The position numbers and the translations under genes are program-made. 30,122 nucleotides of DNA, from the NCBI RefSeq assembly GCF_042682565.1, contig NZ_JBHUIC010000026.1, one strand, 5' to 3'. Below are positions 1 to 10,981 of the stretch, one piece after another (position 1 is the stretch's first letter; each line of letters starts with the position of its first letter). The notes below the pieces were generated by a model. The model worked only from the letters and a program-made list of their open reading frames with translations. It was not told the origin of the DNA and searched no databases. The DNA is from Pistricoccus aurantiacus (GTDB lineage Bacteria; Pseudomonadota; Gammaproteobacteria; Pseudomonadales; Halomonadaceae).

Positions 1-77
<77 letters not shown>

Positions 78-176
78 ACAACAGGTGCATGATTATAAGC
101 GCCATCAACATATTGGTCAAGATACAGCGCACTGTCGCTACGCGGGTTTCATCGCTCGAAAGCGTATGAAACGTAA

Positions 177-263
177 TGGTGCCGAAGGCGGGACTTGAAC
201 CCGCACGACCGTAGGGTCACTACCCCCTCAAGATAGCGTGTCTACCAATTCCACCACTTCGGC
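177..263 (-). tRNA. leuU: tRNA-Leu (anticodon GAG)
   Basis: This is an 87-nt class II tRNA on the minus strand with a long variable arm and an encoded CCA end. The anticodon loop reads TTGAGGG with anticodon GAG, which decodes CUC and CUU leucine codons. The acceptor stem GCCGAAG pairs with CTTCGGC. It sits 18 nt downstream of secG, the same neighbour as leuU in E. coli, and is probably processed from a shared secG-leuU-metY transcript. The 99 nt between it and the initiator tRNA show no gene and no clear terminator. Confidence 0.96.
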
Positions 264-281
264 ATCAGGAATGTGAAAGAA

Positions 282-641
282 TTATTCGTTGCTTTCTTCC
301 AACACTGGCGCGGCATTATCGGGACTTTCTGACCCATCGTCAAGCGTAGGCACGTTATTCTGCTGCTCGATCAGACGCGAATCCGGGATACCCGCTTCCG
401 GCGCATCGCTTGCTTCGCTGGCAAAGTATGCCAGGGTCAGCGACGTCACAAAAAAGCCCGCCGCCACGACAGCGGTCAGCTTGGATAGAAAGCCGCCGCT
501 GCCGCGAGAACCGAATACGGTCTGGGAGGCACCGCCGCCGAAAGAGGCGCCGGCTTCGGCGCCCTTGCCCTGTTGAAGCAATACCAGGGCGACCAAGGCA
601 ATGGAGATCACCACATGGATCATGAGAATGGCAACTTGCAT
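282..641 (-). CDS. secG: SecG, preprotein translocase subunit
   Basis: SecG is a small inner-membrane subunit of the SecYEG protein-export channel; it aids SecA-driven translocation. The 119-residue product has two hydrophobic helices (about residues 3-22 and 52-72). Between them is the conserved cytoplasmic loop LLQQGKGAEAGASFGGG followed by QTVFGSRG, which is diagnostic of SecG. The C-terminal 45 residues are acidic and poorly conserved, as is common in this family. The start is supported by an AGCAGG ribosome-binding site 8-9 nt upstream and by only 4 nt separating it from the tpiA stop, so the two are co-transcribed. The tRNA genes follow directly. Confidence 0.95.
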   Translation of the reverse strand: MQVAILMIHVVISIALVALVLLQQGKGAEAGASFGGGASQTVFGSRGSGGFLSKLTAVVAAGFFVTSLTLAYFASEASDAPEAGIPDSRLIEQQNNVPTLDDGSESPDNAAPVLEESNE

Positions 642-645
642 GAAA

Positions 646-1395
646 TTAACCTGCTGACTGGCAAATAGCTAAAAAATCATCGACCTGAAGCGAAGCACCG
701 CCGATCAGGCCGCCGTCGATATCCGGCTGGGCAAGTAGCGCCGCCGCGTTATCCTTGTTCATGCTGCCGCCGTAGAGCAGCCGCGCTGTCTCGCCGAGCG
801 CCGTATCATATTGGGCAAGCCGTTGTCGCAACGCCAGGTGCACCTCTTGCGCCTGATCCGGGGTCGCGGTCTTGCCGGTGCCAATGGCCCATACCGGCTC
901 GTAGGCGACGGTCAGCCGCCGGCGCTCGCTTTCATCCAGCCCATCGAAGACTGCCGCCAGCTGTTTCGATACCACTGCTTCGGTGGATCCCGTCTCACGC
1001 TCTTCCAGGGTTTCCCCTAAGCACAGCACCGGCTCGAGGCCTGCCTGCAAGGCGGCCCGCACCCGCGCCAGTACTGCTGTATCGTCTTCATGAAACAGGC
1101 TGCGCCGTTCGGAATGGCCGACCAGCACGTAATGGGCACCGAACTCCTTGAGCATGGCGCCGCTGATTTCACCGGTATAGGCGCCTTTCGGTTCCGGGTG
1201 CAGCGTCTGAGCCCCCAATGACACAGGCAACCCTGCGAAGCTGCGTTGTGCCGCCGGCAAATAAGGCGCCGGCAGCATGAAAGCGATATCCACTTCGGCA
1301 GGCAACTCCGCCGTGGTAAATGCCTGAGCGAAGCGCTCTACCAGCGCCAGCGAACCATTCATTTTCCAGTTGCCGGCAATCAGCGGCCTGCGCAT
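646..1395 (-). CDS. tpiA: Triosephosphate isomerase
   Basis: TpiA interconverts dihydroxyacetone phosphate and glyceraldehyde 3-phosphate in glycolysis and gluconeogenesis, in the cytoplasm. The 249-residue protein has the substrate-binding GNWKMN motif (residues 8-13, Lys11), the catalytic His94 in VGHSERR, and the catalytic Glu166 in AYEPVWAIGTGKT, which also forms the flexible lid loop. Near the C-terminus LLYGGSMN and GGLIGGASL bind phosphate. The reading frame is open further upstream, but the ATG at 1395 is chosen because GAAAGAGGA lies just ahead of it and family members start with (M)RRPLIAGNWK. It lies between glmM and secG, as in Pseudomonas; in E. coli tpiA is elsewhere. Confidence 0.96.
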   Translation of the reverse strand: MRRPLIAGNWKMNGSLALVERFAQAFTTAELPAEVDIAFMLPAPYLPAAQRSFAGLPVSLGAQTLHPEPKGAYTGEISGAMLKEFGAHYVLVGHSERRSLFHEDDTAVLARVRAALQAGLEPVLCLGETLEERETGSTEAVVSKQLAAVFDGLDESERRRLTVAYEPVWAIGTGKTATPDQAQEVHLALRQRLAQYDTALGETARLLYGGSMNKDNAAALLAQPDIDGGLIGGASLQVDDFLAICQSAG

Positions 1396-1465
1396 GGCAA
1401 TTCCTCTTTCAAAGTGGTGCGAAATGGTATAGGAGTAGCCTGCTCGAGACAACCGAACCGCCACT

Positions 1466-2815
1466 TTAGACCATCAGCCCCTCGACGTCCGCGGCGATAC
1501 GTCGCGCCAGACCCTCGACATCGAAGCGTGGCCGCCCCTCGACCATGACCCGGATCAATGGCTCGGTGCCGGAGGCCCGCAGCAAGACCCGGCCTGAATC
1601 CCCAAGCTCCGCCTCGACTGCGGCGACGGAATCGCGTAGCGCCTGGCTTTCCAGCAGCGCTTTCTTGTCGGTTCCCGCGGTCAGCCGCACGTTGATCAAT
1701 GCCTGAGGCGCTTTCTCCAAGCCTTCGAGCAGTTCTGCGAGCGAGCGTTTTCCGCTGACCATGATCGCCAGCACCTGCAATGCCGAAACGATGCCGTCGC
1801 CGGTGGTCTGCACGTTGCCGCAGACGATATGACCGGAGGACTCGCCGCCCAACTGCCAGCCGTTGGCGTTGAGCCGCTCGATCACGTAGCGATCGCCCAC
1901 CTTGGCCCGCTCAAAAGGAATATCCAGCGTCTCGAACGCCGCCGCCAGACCGAAATTGCTCATCACGGTACCGACGACTCCACCCTGCAAAGCGCCTCGC
2001 TCGTGATGATCTCTGGCAATGATGTAAAGGATATCGTCGCCGTCGATTTCTCGGCCATTGGCATCGATCATCACCACGCGATCACCGTCGCCGTCAAAGG
2101 CGACGCCCAGATCCGCCTGCTGCTCGAGCACGGCTTTACGCAGCGCCTGGGGGTAGGTCGAGCCCACCTGCTGATTGATGTTCAGTCCGTTGGGCTCGGC
2201 ACCCAGTACGCTCACCTGCGCTCCGAGTTCGCGAAACACATTAGGCGCAATATGGTAAGTGGCACCGTGGGCGCAGTCGAGTACGATGCGAAGTCCGTGC
2301 AGGCTAAGGCGATGAGGAATGGTGGACTTGCAGAATTCGATGTAGCGACCTTCCGCATCTTCGATGCGCGTTGCCTTGCCCAGACGATTGCCGGCCACGG
2401 TTTCCAGATCTTTCTCCAGCTCCGCCTCGATCTGTATCTCCGTCGCGTCCGGCAGTTTGGTACCTTCCGCGGAGAAGAACTTGATGCCGTTGTCACCGAA
2501 GGGGTTATGGGAGGCGGAGATCACGATCCCTGCGTCTGCGCGCAGCGTACGCGTTAGATAAGCAATGCCAGGAGTCGGCATCGGTCCAAGCAGCGCGACA
2601 TCGACACCGGCCGCGGACAAACCGGCCTCCAGCGCGGACTCGAACATGTAACCGGAAATCCGCGTATCCTTGCCGATCAGCACCTTGGCGCGCTCGTTGC
2701 GCTGACTCAGCACACGGCCCATCGCCCAGCCCAGCTTGAGCATGAAATCCGGCGTAATGGGATACTCCCCTACGGTGCCGCGAATACCATCGGTGCCGAA
2801 ATAACGTCGTGTCAT
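1466..2815 (-). CDS. glmM: Phosphoglucosamine mutase
   Basis: GlmM converts glucosamine 6-phosphate to glucosamine 1-phosphate, feeding UDP-GlcNAc for peptidoglycan and lipopolysaccharide. The 449-residue protein matches the family length. The phosphorylated serine is Ser102 in the ISASHNPFGDNG motif, the metal-binding loop is DGDGDR (Asp241, 243, 245), and the C-terminal phosphate-binding loop is RASGTEPLIRV. The N-terminus MTRRYFGTDGIRG is typical. The frame is open well upstream, but the start at 2815 is fixed by this N-terminus and by its ATGA overlap with the folP stop codon, which suggests translational coupling. The order ftsH-folP-glmM is conserved in many gammaproteobacteria. Confidence 0.97.
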   Translation of the reverse strand: MTRRYFGTDGIRGTVGEYPITPDFMLKLGWAMGRVLSQRNERAKVLIGKDTRISGYMFESALEAGLSAAGVDVALLGPMPTPGIAYLTRTLRADAGIVISASHNPFGDNGIKFFSAEGTKLPDATEIQIEAELEKDLETVAGNRLGKATRIEDAEGRYIEFCKSTIPHRLSLHGLRIVLDCAHGATYHIAPNVFRELGAQVSVLGAEPNGLNINQQVGSTYPQALRKAVLEQQADLGVAFDGDGDRVVMIDANGREIDGDDILYIIARDHHERGALQGGVVGTVMSNFGLAAAFETLDIPFERAKVGDRYVIERLNANGWQLGGESSGHIVCGNVQTTGDGIVSALQVLAIMVSGKRSLAELLEGLEKAPQALINVRLTAGTDKKALLESQALRDSVAAVEAELGDSGRVLLRASGTEPLIRVMVEGRPRFDVEGLARRIAADVEGLMV

Positions 2816-3669
2816 GGCAAAACTCTCTCTTGCATTATGGCCCAGGTCATATCGACGACATCCACGCTGGGCCCTACATCGTGAACGCGCAGGATGCGAG
2901 CGCCACGCTCTACCGCCAGCGCCGTCAGTGCCAAGCCGCCGGCCAGGCGCTCGCTCAACGGGCGCCCCAGCACCTTGCCTATCATGCTCTTGCGCGACAT
3001 GCCCACCAACAAGGGCAGCTCCAGCGCTTCGAGTGCCGTCAGCCGATTGAGCAGGCGCAGATTGTGCTCCACGGTCTTGCCGAAACCGAACCCGGGATCG
3101 AGCAGCAGGCGTTTGCGCTCCAGGCCAGCAGCCAGGCAAGCGTCGATACGCTTTTTCAGAAACGTCGTCACCGCGTCTTCGATCGGCTGGTCATAGCGCG
3201 GATTCTCCTGCATGTCGCCAGGCTCGCCCTGCATGTGCATGAGGCAGACCGGCAGGCCGCTATCGGCGGCCGCGCGCAGCGCGCCTTCCCGGCGCAGGGC
3301 GCGCACGTCATTGATCATGCCCGCGCCCAAGGCAGCACTTTGTGTCATTACCTGCGGCGTACTGGTATCCACCGATACTAGAGCGTCGAACTCACCCACC
3401 AGGGCTTCGACCACCGGCACCACTCGGTCGAGTTCCTGCTGAACCGTAATCGATGCGGCGCCGGGGCGAGTCGATTCGCCTCCCACATCGATGATGGCGG
3501 CGCCCTGCGCCAGCATCCGCTCCGCATGATAAAGGGCGTCGTCGAGGGCGCCATATCGCCCGCCATCGGAGAAAGAGTCCGGGGTGACGTTGAGGATCCC
3601 CATGACTCGAGGAAAGGATAGATCCAGGCGATGCCGGCCACAGGACAGCACGGGCTGATGTTCACTCAT
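2812..3669 (-). CDS. folP: Dihydropteroate synthase
   Basis: FolP condenses 6-hydroxymethyl-dihydropterin pyrophosphate with p-aminobenzoate in folate synthesis and is the sulfonamide target. The 285-residue TIM-barrel protein has both family signatures: MGILNVTPDSFSDGG (residues 23-37) and IDVGGESTRPGA. Further on, LLLDPGFGFGKT forms the pterin-binding region. The start MSEHQPV at 3669 is preferred over the longer open frame because it has a GAGAT element upstream and matches the usual family length. Its TGA stop overlaps the glmM ATG (ATGA). A 110-nt gap with a hairpin separates it from ftsH. Confidence 0.95.
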   Translation of the reverse strand: MSEHQPVLSCGRHRLDLSFPRVMGILNVTPDSFSDGGRYGALDDALYHAERMLAQGAAIIDVGGESTRPGAASITVQQELDRVVPVVEALVGEFDALVSVDTSTPQVMTQSAALGAGMINDVRALRREGALRAAADSGLPVCLMHMQGEPGDMQENPRYDQPIEDAVTTFLKKRIDACLAAGLERKRLLLDPGFGFGKTVEHNLRLLNRLTALEALELPLLVGMSRKSMIGKVLGRPLSERLAGGLALTALAVERGARILRVHDVGPSVDVVDMTWAIMQERVLP

Positions 3670-3714
3670 CGGGGATCTCGTACTGAAAAAACACGATACG
3701 GGACAAAAAGCCGC

Positions 3715-3736
3715 GAGGCGCCCAAGAGAGCGCCTC
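3715..3736 (-). terminator. Hairpin between ftsH and folP, possible partial terminator
   Basis: A perfect 7-bp stem (GAGGCGC / GCGCCTC, 8-nt loop) lies in the 110-nt gap between ftsH and folP. On the minus strand it is followed, after GCGGC, by TTTTTG. The T run is 5 nt away from the stem, so termination may be weak and allow read-through into folP-glmM. Confidence 0.45.
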
Positions 3737-3779
3737 ACCGTGCGGGGATGACTTTAACATGGATTCAAGGCCCTGCGAC

Positions 3780-5747
3780 TCAATGACCGGCGGGGCCGCC
3801 CAAAGGATCCGAGGGACGTCGACGAGGTTTGTCATCGTCCGCTTCATCGCCCTCGTCCGACTGACTGGCTTGGGGCTCTTGGTCCGGTGCCTGAGAGATC
3901 GTCGAGCCGCCGCTGGTGTCGCCACCGTCCCAGTCCGCCGGCGGACGAGGCTTGCGGCCTTCCATGATGTCCTTGAGCTGTGTCGCATCGATAGTCTCGT
4001 ATTGCATCAAGGCCTCCGCCATGATATCGAGCTTGTCACGATTCTCCTCGAGGATACGCTTGGCCTCCGCGTAGCACTCGTCGATGATACGACGCACCTC
4101 CTTGTCAAGCCTGGTGGTGGTTTCGCCGGATTTGAGCATGCCACCCTGACTACCCATGCCCATGAACTGGTGCGACTCATCCTCGTCGTACATGAGCGGT
4201 CCCATCTCATCGGACAGGCCCCACTTGGCCACCATATTATGAGCGAGTTCCGTGGCACGCTTGATATCGTTGGAAGCGCCGGTGGTCACCCCGTTGGGCC
4301 CCAAAGTCATTTCCTCGGCGATACGGCCGCCGAACAGCGAGCAGATCTGGCTGATGATCTGTTGTCGAGACAGGCTGTAACGATCCTGTTCCGGCAGGAA
4401 CATGGTGACCCCCAAGGCGCGACCGCGAGGAATGATCGTCACCTTGTAAACCGGATCGTGTTCCGGCATCACTAAGCCGATGATCGCGTGACCGGACTCA
4501 TGATAGGCGGTATTGAGCTTTTCCTTGTCCGTCATGACCATGGACTTGCGCTCGGCGCCCATCAGGATCTTGTCCTTGGCCAGTTCCAACTCTTCCATGC
4601 TGACCAGGCGCTTGTTGCGCCGGGCGGCGAACAGCGCTGCCTCATTGACCAAGTTGGCCAGATCCGCCCCGGAGAAACCCGGAGTTCCCCGAGCGATCAG
4701 CGATGGCTTGACGTCATCCCCCAGCGGTACCTTGCGCAGATGCACGCCAAGGATATGTTCGCGACCGCGAATATCCGGCAGCCCCACGGTGACCTGACGG
4801 TCGAAGCGGCCCGGGCGCAGCAGGGCGGGATCGAGCACGTCCGGTCGGTTGGTGGCGGCGATGACGATGATGCCTTCGTTGGCTTCGAAACCATCCATTT
4901 CCACCAGCAGCTGGTTGAGGGTCTGCTCCCGCTCGTCATTGCCGCCACCCATGCCGGTGCCGCGCGAACGACCCACCGCGTCGATTTCATCGATGAAGAT
5001 GATACAGGGCGCCTGCTTCTTGGCCTGCTCGAACATGTCGCGCACCCGGGACGCGCCCACACCGACGAACATCTCGACGAAGTCGGAACCGGAAATCGAA
5101 AAGAACGGTACCTTGGCTTCGCCGGCAATGGATCTGGCCAGAAGAGTCTTACCGGTGCCCGGAGGACCGACCATCAACACGCCGCGGGGAATGGTGCCAC
5201 CAAGACGCTGGAACTTGGTAGGATCGCGAAGAAAATCCACCAGCTCCTCCACCTCTTCCTTGGCTTCGTCACAGCCGGCCACATCGGCAAAGGTGGTCTT
5301 GATCTGGTCTTGGGACAGCAGCTTGGCCTTGGACTTGCCGAAGCTCATTGGGCCGCCCTTGCCGCCGGCGCCGCCCTGCATCTGCCGCATGAAAAACAGG
5401 AAGATCGCCAGGATGATCAGAATCGGGAAGCTGGCAATCAGCAGGCGTGTCCAGAGGCTTTGCTCCTCGGGTTTTTTGCCTACCACGGTGACGTTATTGG
5501 CCAGCAGGTCATCCATTAGTTTTGGATCTTGCGCCGAGGGACGAATCGTCTGGAAACTGGAGCCATCCTCGCGCTCACCAGTGATGGTATAGCCGTCAAT
5601 GGTGACCGAACGGATTCGGTTATTTTGCACCTGCTGGACGAACTGGGAATAGTTCATCGTCTGCGGTGAGCTGTCGACACTGAAATTGTTGAACACCGTC
5701 AGCAGCACCGCCGCGATGACCAACCACAGGATCAGATTCTTCGCCAT
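3780..5747 (-). CDS. ftsH: ATP-dependent zinc metalloprotease FtsH
   Basis: FtsH is a membrane-anchored AAA+ protease that degrades misfolded membrane proteins and regulators such as sigma-32 and LpxC. The 655-residue product has an N-terminal transmembrane helix (about residues 4-20), a periplasmic domain, and a second helix (about 101-120). Next come Walker A GPPGTGKT (194-201), Walker B IIFIDE (249-254), the second region of homology ATNRPDVLDPALLRPGRFD (298-316), and the zinc site HESGH (416-420). The C-terminal tail is rich in D, E, P and S and probably disordered. The start MAKNLILWLV is the family N-terminus, although its ribosome-binding site is weak. It follows rlmE on the same strand, as in E. 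coli. Confidence 0.97.
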   Translation of the reverse strand: MAKNLILWLVIAAVLLTVFNNFSVDSSPQTMNYSQFVQQVQNNRIRSVTIDGYTITGEREDGSSFQTIRPSAQDPKLMDDLLANNVTVVGKKPEEQSLWTRLLIASFPILIILAIFLFFMRQMQGGAGGKGGPMSFGKSKAKLLSQDQIKTTFADVAGCDEAKEEVEELVDFLRDPTKFQRLGGTIPRGVLMVGPPGTGKTLLARSIAGEAKVPFFSISGSDFVEMFVGVGASRVRDMFEQAKKQAPCIIFIDEIDAVGRSRGTGMGGGNDEREQTLNQLLVEMDGFEANEGIIVIAATNRPDVLDPALLRPGRFDRQVTVGLPDIRGREHILGVHLRKVPLGDDVKPSLIARGTPGFSGADLANLVNEAALFAARRNKRLVSMEELELAKDKILMGAERKSMVMTDKEKLNTAYHESGHAIIGLVMPEHDPVYKVTIIPRGRALGVTMFLPEQDRYSLSRQQIISQICSLFGGRIAEEMTLGPNGVTTGASNDIKRATELAHNMVAKWGLSDEMGPLMYDEDESHQFMGMGSQGGMLKSGETTTRLDKEVRRIIDECYAEAKRILEENRDKLDIMAEALMQYETIDATQLKDIMEGRKPRPPADWDGGDTSGGSTISQAPDQEPQASQSDEGDEADDDKPRRRPSDPLGGPAGH

Positions 5748-5851
5748 ATCATTCAAGGGAATACCCTCATTGCTGAAAACGATCCACCGATGCTCTTGGC
5801 GATTGTACCTTCGACAACCGCTTGCCTGCTGGTTCGACACTGAAGAAATCG

Positions 5852-5869
5852 GTAACGTTCAATCGTTAC
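5852..5869. repeat. Short inverted repeat upstream of ftsH
   Basis: GTAACG and CGTTAC form perfect 6-bp arms around a 6-nt centre, in the 236-nt gap between rlmE and ftsH. It lies about 105 nt upstream of the ftsH start. No T run follows, so it looks more like an operator or a leader hairpin than a terminator. The same gap holds a TACAAT that could serve as a -10 for ftsH, but I see no matching -35. Confidence 0.35.
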
Positions 5870-5983
5870 GTTCGAATTCTGTCAGATACCCGCCGGGCTA
5901 TAGTCATTCGGCACTATCCTACCCATCTTTCTTGCATGCCATTTACCATGGCAGCAATAACATGGCGCTATTTTCTTCCGCTG

Positions 5984-6637
5984 CTACTGCTGGCCTCGAT
6001 AACCTTCCGCCAACAGGTAGACTTCCCGAGAACGCGCGCGCGAAGCGTTCGGCTTGCGCGTCACCACTCGGCGGAAGTCACGTCGCAACATCTTCAAATA
6101 AGCATCGAAGCCTTCACCTTGAAACACCTTGGCAAGAAAACTTCCTCCCGGCGCCATCGTCCGGCGCGCCAGATCCAGCGCCAGTTCCACCAGGTACATG
6201 GCCTGAGGCTGGTCGATTGCCGTCATGCCACTCATATTGGGGGCCATGTCCGACATCACAAGGTCAACCGGGCGATTTCCCAAAATATCGAGGATCGCCT
6301 CAAGGACTGCTTTTTCAGTAAAATCCCCTTGAATGAAAGCCACGTCCGCCAGGGCGTCCATCTCCAGAATATCGGAAGCCACGACGCAACCTTCATTGCC
6401 CACCTTTTCCGCGGCTACCTGGCTCCATCCACCCGGGGCGGCGCCCAGATCGATCACCGTCATGCCCGGTTTCAACAGCTTGTCCTTGGCATCCAGCTCG
6501 AGCAGCTTGTAGCTGGCGCGGCTACGATAACCCTCCTGCCAGGAGCGCTGCACGTAGGCATCGTCGAAATGTTCTTTCAGCCAACCGGCACTGGTCTTGC
6601 TGGCACGCGGCGTGGAGCGCTTGTTGGAGCGAGGCAC
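5984..6637 (-). CDS. rlmE: 23S rRNA (uridine-2'-O-)-methyltransferase RlmE
   Basis: RlmE (FtsJ/RrmJ) methylates the 2'-O of U2552 in the A-loop of 23S rRNA, a late step of 50S maturation. The product has the SAM-binding motif VIDLGAAPGGWSQVA. The catalytic K-D-K-E tetrad is present: Lys in ASYKLLEL, Asp in LVMSDMAPNMSG, Lys in SFLAKVFQGEG and Glu in REVYLLAEGY. I chose the GTG at 6637, which gives 217 residues, close to the 209 of E. coli, with the expected basic N-terminus ahead of GWLKEHF. An ATG at 6697 would add 20 residues and cannot be excluded. It is divergent from yhbY and upstream of ftsH, the usual arrangement. Confidence 0.92.
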   Translation of the reverse strand: MPRSNKRSTPRASKTSAGWLKEHFDDAYVQRSWQEGYRSRASYKLLELDAKDKLLKPGMTVIDLGAAPGGWSQVAAEKVGNEGCVVASDILEMDALADVAFIQGDFTEKAVLEAILDILGNRPVDLVMSDMAPNMSGMTAIDQPQAMYLVELALDLARRTMAPGGSFLAKVFQGEGFDAYLKMLRRDFRRVVTRKPNASRARSREVYLLAEGYRGQQ

Positions 6638-6711
6638 AATATCATCCGAGGGAATTCTTAGCGCAAGCATCGCTTGGTCTTGACGACGCCGTTTCATGCC
6701 TATGTCTTCGC

Positions 6712-6747
6712 TAGTACGGTTTCGCTATATCCGATTTCACCGTACTA
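6712..6747. promoter_or_regulatory. Inverted repeat in the rlmE/yhbY divergent promoter region
   Basis: TAGTACGGT (6712-6720) and ACCGTACTA (6739-6747) are perfect 9-bp arms separated by 18 nt. The gap between the divergent rlmE and yhbY starts is about 156 nt, or about 96 nt if rlmE starts at 6697. The right arm overlaps TACTAT, a possible -10 for yhbY, and the mirrored left arm gives TACTAG, a possible -10 for rlmE. No good -35 boxes are seen. It could be a regulator site or simply a pair of symmetric promoter elements. Confidence 0.4.
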
Positions 6748-6793
6748 TCTCCGCATCAGGAAACTTGGTAAACACAGGACATTCAACGATACC

Positions 6794-7120
6794 ATGAGCT
6801 TGTCACAGGCACAAAAGAAAGCATTGCGCGGCATTGGCCATCACCTTGATCCAGTGGTGATGGTTTCGGAAAACGGCGTATCGGAAGGTGTTCTGGCGGA
6901 GCTCGACCGCGCTCTGTCAGACCATGAGTTGATCAAGGTCAAGCTGGCGATCACCGAGCGCGAAGCGCGGGCCGAGATTCTCGATAAGCTGCTCGCGGAA
7001 AGCGGGGCAGAACTGGTACAGACAATCGGCAAGGTGGCGCTTCTTTACCGTCACAATGCCAGAGCCAATCCCAAGCTTTCCAATATCAAGCGCTTTGAGA
7101 ATCATCACGGTAGACACTGA
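6794..7120 (+). CDS. yhbY: YhbY, CRM-domain RNA-binding ribosome assembly protein
   Basis: YhbY is a small RNA-binding protein associated with pre-50S ribosomal particles. The 108-residue product is essentially one CRM domain. It begins MSLSQAQKKALRGIGHHLDP, continues with VMVSENGVSEGVL, and ends with a basic tail containing KLSNIKRF. The ATG at 6794 is chosen because it gives the standard family N-terminus; the Shine-Dalgarno sequence is weak. It is transcribed divergently from rlmE, which also acts on the 50S subunit, and converges on greA, from which a shared terminator separates it. Confidence 0.93.
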   Translation: MSLSQAQKKALRGIGHHLDPVVMVSENGVSEGVLAELDRALSDHELIKVKLAITEREARAEILDKLLAESGAELVQTIGKVALLYRHNARANPKLSNIKRFENHHGRH

Positions 7121-7156
7121 GGCGAAAGAAGCAGGAACAGCCCTTCTTCAACGAAA

Positions 7157-7176
7157 GAGGCCAATCGACCGGCCTC
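7157..7176 (-). terminator. Terminator between greA and yhbY
   Basis: A perfect 6-bp GC-rich stem (GAGGCC / GGCCTC, 8-nt loop) sits between the convergent yhbY and greA genes. On the minus strand it is followed by TTTCGTT, fitting termination of the carA-carB-greA transcript. On the plus strand it is followed by CTTCGTCTTC, so it may weakly serve yhbY too. Confidence 0.65.
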
Positions 7177-7204
7177 CTTCGTCTTCACTCTTCGATCTGC
7201 TGAC

Positions 7205-7677
7205 TTACAGGTGCTCGACGCTGACGATCTCGTATTCCACGTTGCCCTTGGGCGTTCTGACCGTCACCACGTCTCCTTCCTCCTTGCCGATCAGGGCCCG
7301 AGCGATGGGTGAGGTCACGGAGATCTTGCCCTCCTTGATGTTCGCTTCATCCTCACCGACGATGCGATAGCGCATCTCTTCTTTGGTTTCCATATTGTAG
7401 AGTTCGACGGTCACCCCGAAGATGACCTTGCCGGTCTTGGGTAATTGGGTCACGTCGATCACCTGGGCGCCGGCAAGCTTGCCTTCGATTTCCTGAATAC
7501 GCCCTTCGATGAAGCCCTGCTGCTCCCGGGCCGCATGATATTCGGCGTTCTCCTTGAGATCGCCGTGCTCCCGCGCCTCGGCGATGGCGTTGATCACCCG
7601 GGGGCGCTCAACGCTCTTGAGCTGTTCGAGTTCGCTACGCAGATGGCTTTCACCCGCAACCGTCATCGGCACCCTAT

Positions 7678-7681
<4 letters not shown>
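7205..7681 (-). CDS. greA: Transcription elongation factor GreA
   Basis: GreA enters the secondary channel of RNA polymerase and stimulates cleavage of backtracked RNA. The 158-residue product has exactly the E. coli length. The N-terminal coiled coil contains the near-invariant EAREHGDLKENAEYHAAREQ, whose acidic tip (Asp and Glu in GDLKEN) acts at the polymerase active site. The C-terminal FKBP-like domain includes VTSPIARALIGKEEGD. Its ATG overlaps the carB stop as ATGA, implying coupling to carB. The greA-carB adjacency is conserved in pseudomonads. Confidence 0.97.
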
Positions 7682-10908
<3,227 letters not shown>

Positions 10909-10981
10909 GAAAATTCCCGCAAGAATAAGGTGTCAGTCACAAGCGCCGGGCGCCACAGCGACCGGGAAGGCAGAGGCGAAC

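Noticed and set aside
1829..2557. Long plus-strand open frame opposite glmM; similar long antisense frames lie opposite ftsH, carB, dnaK and the dehydrogenase.
   Set aside because: These are mirror frames of high-GC genes with strong third-position bias; their composition and lack of start signals argue against real proteins.
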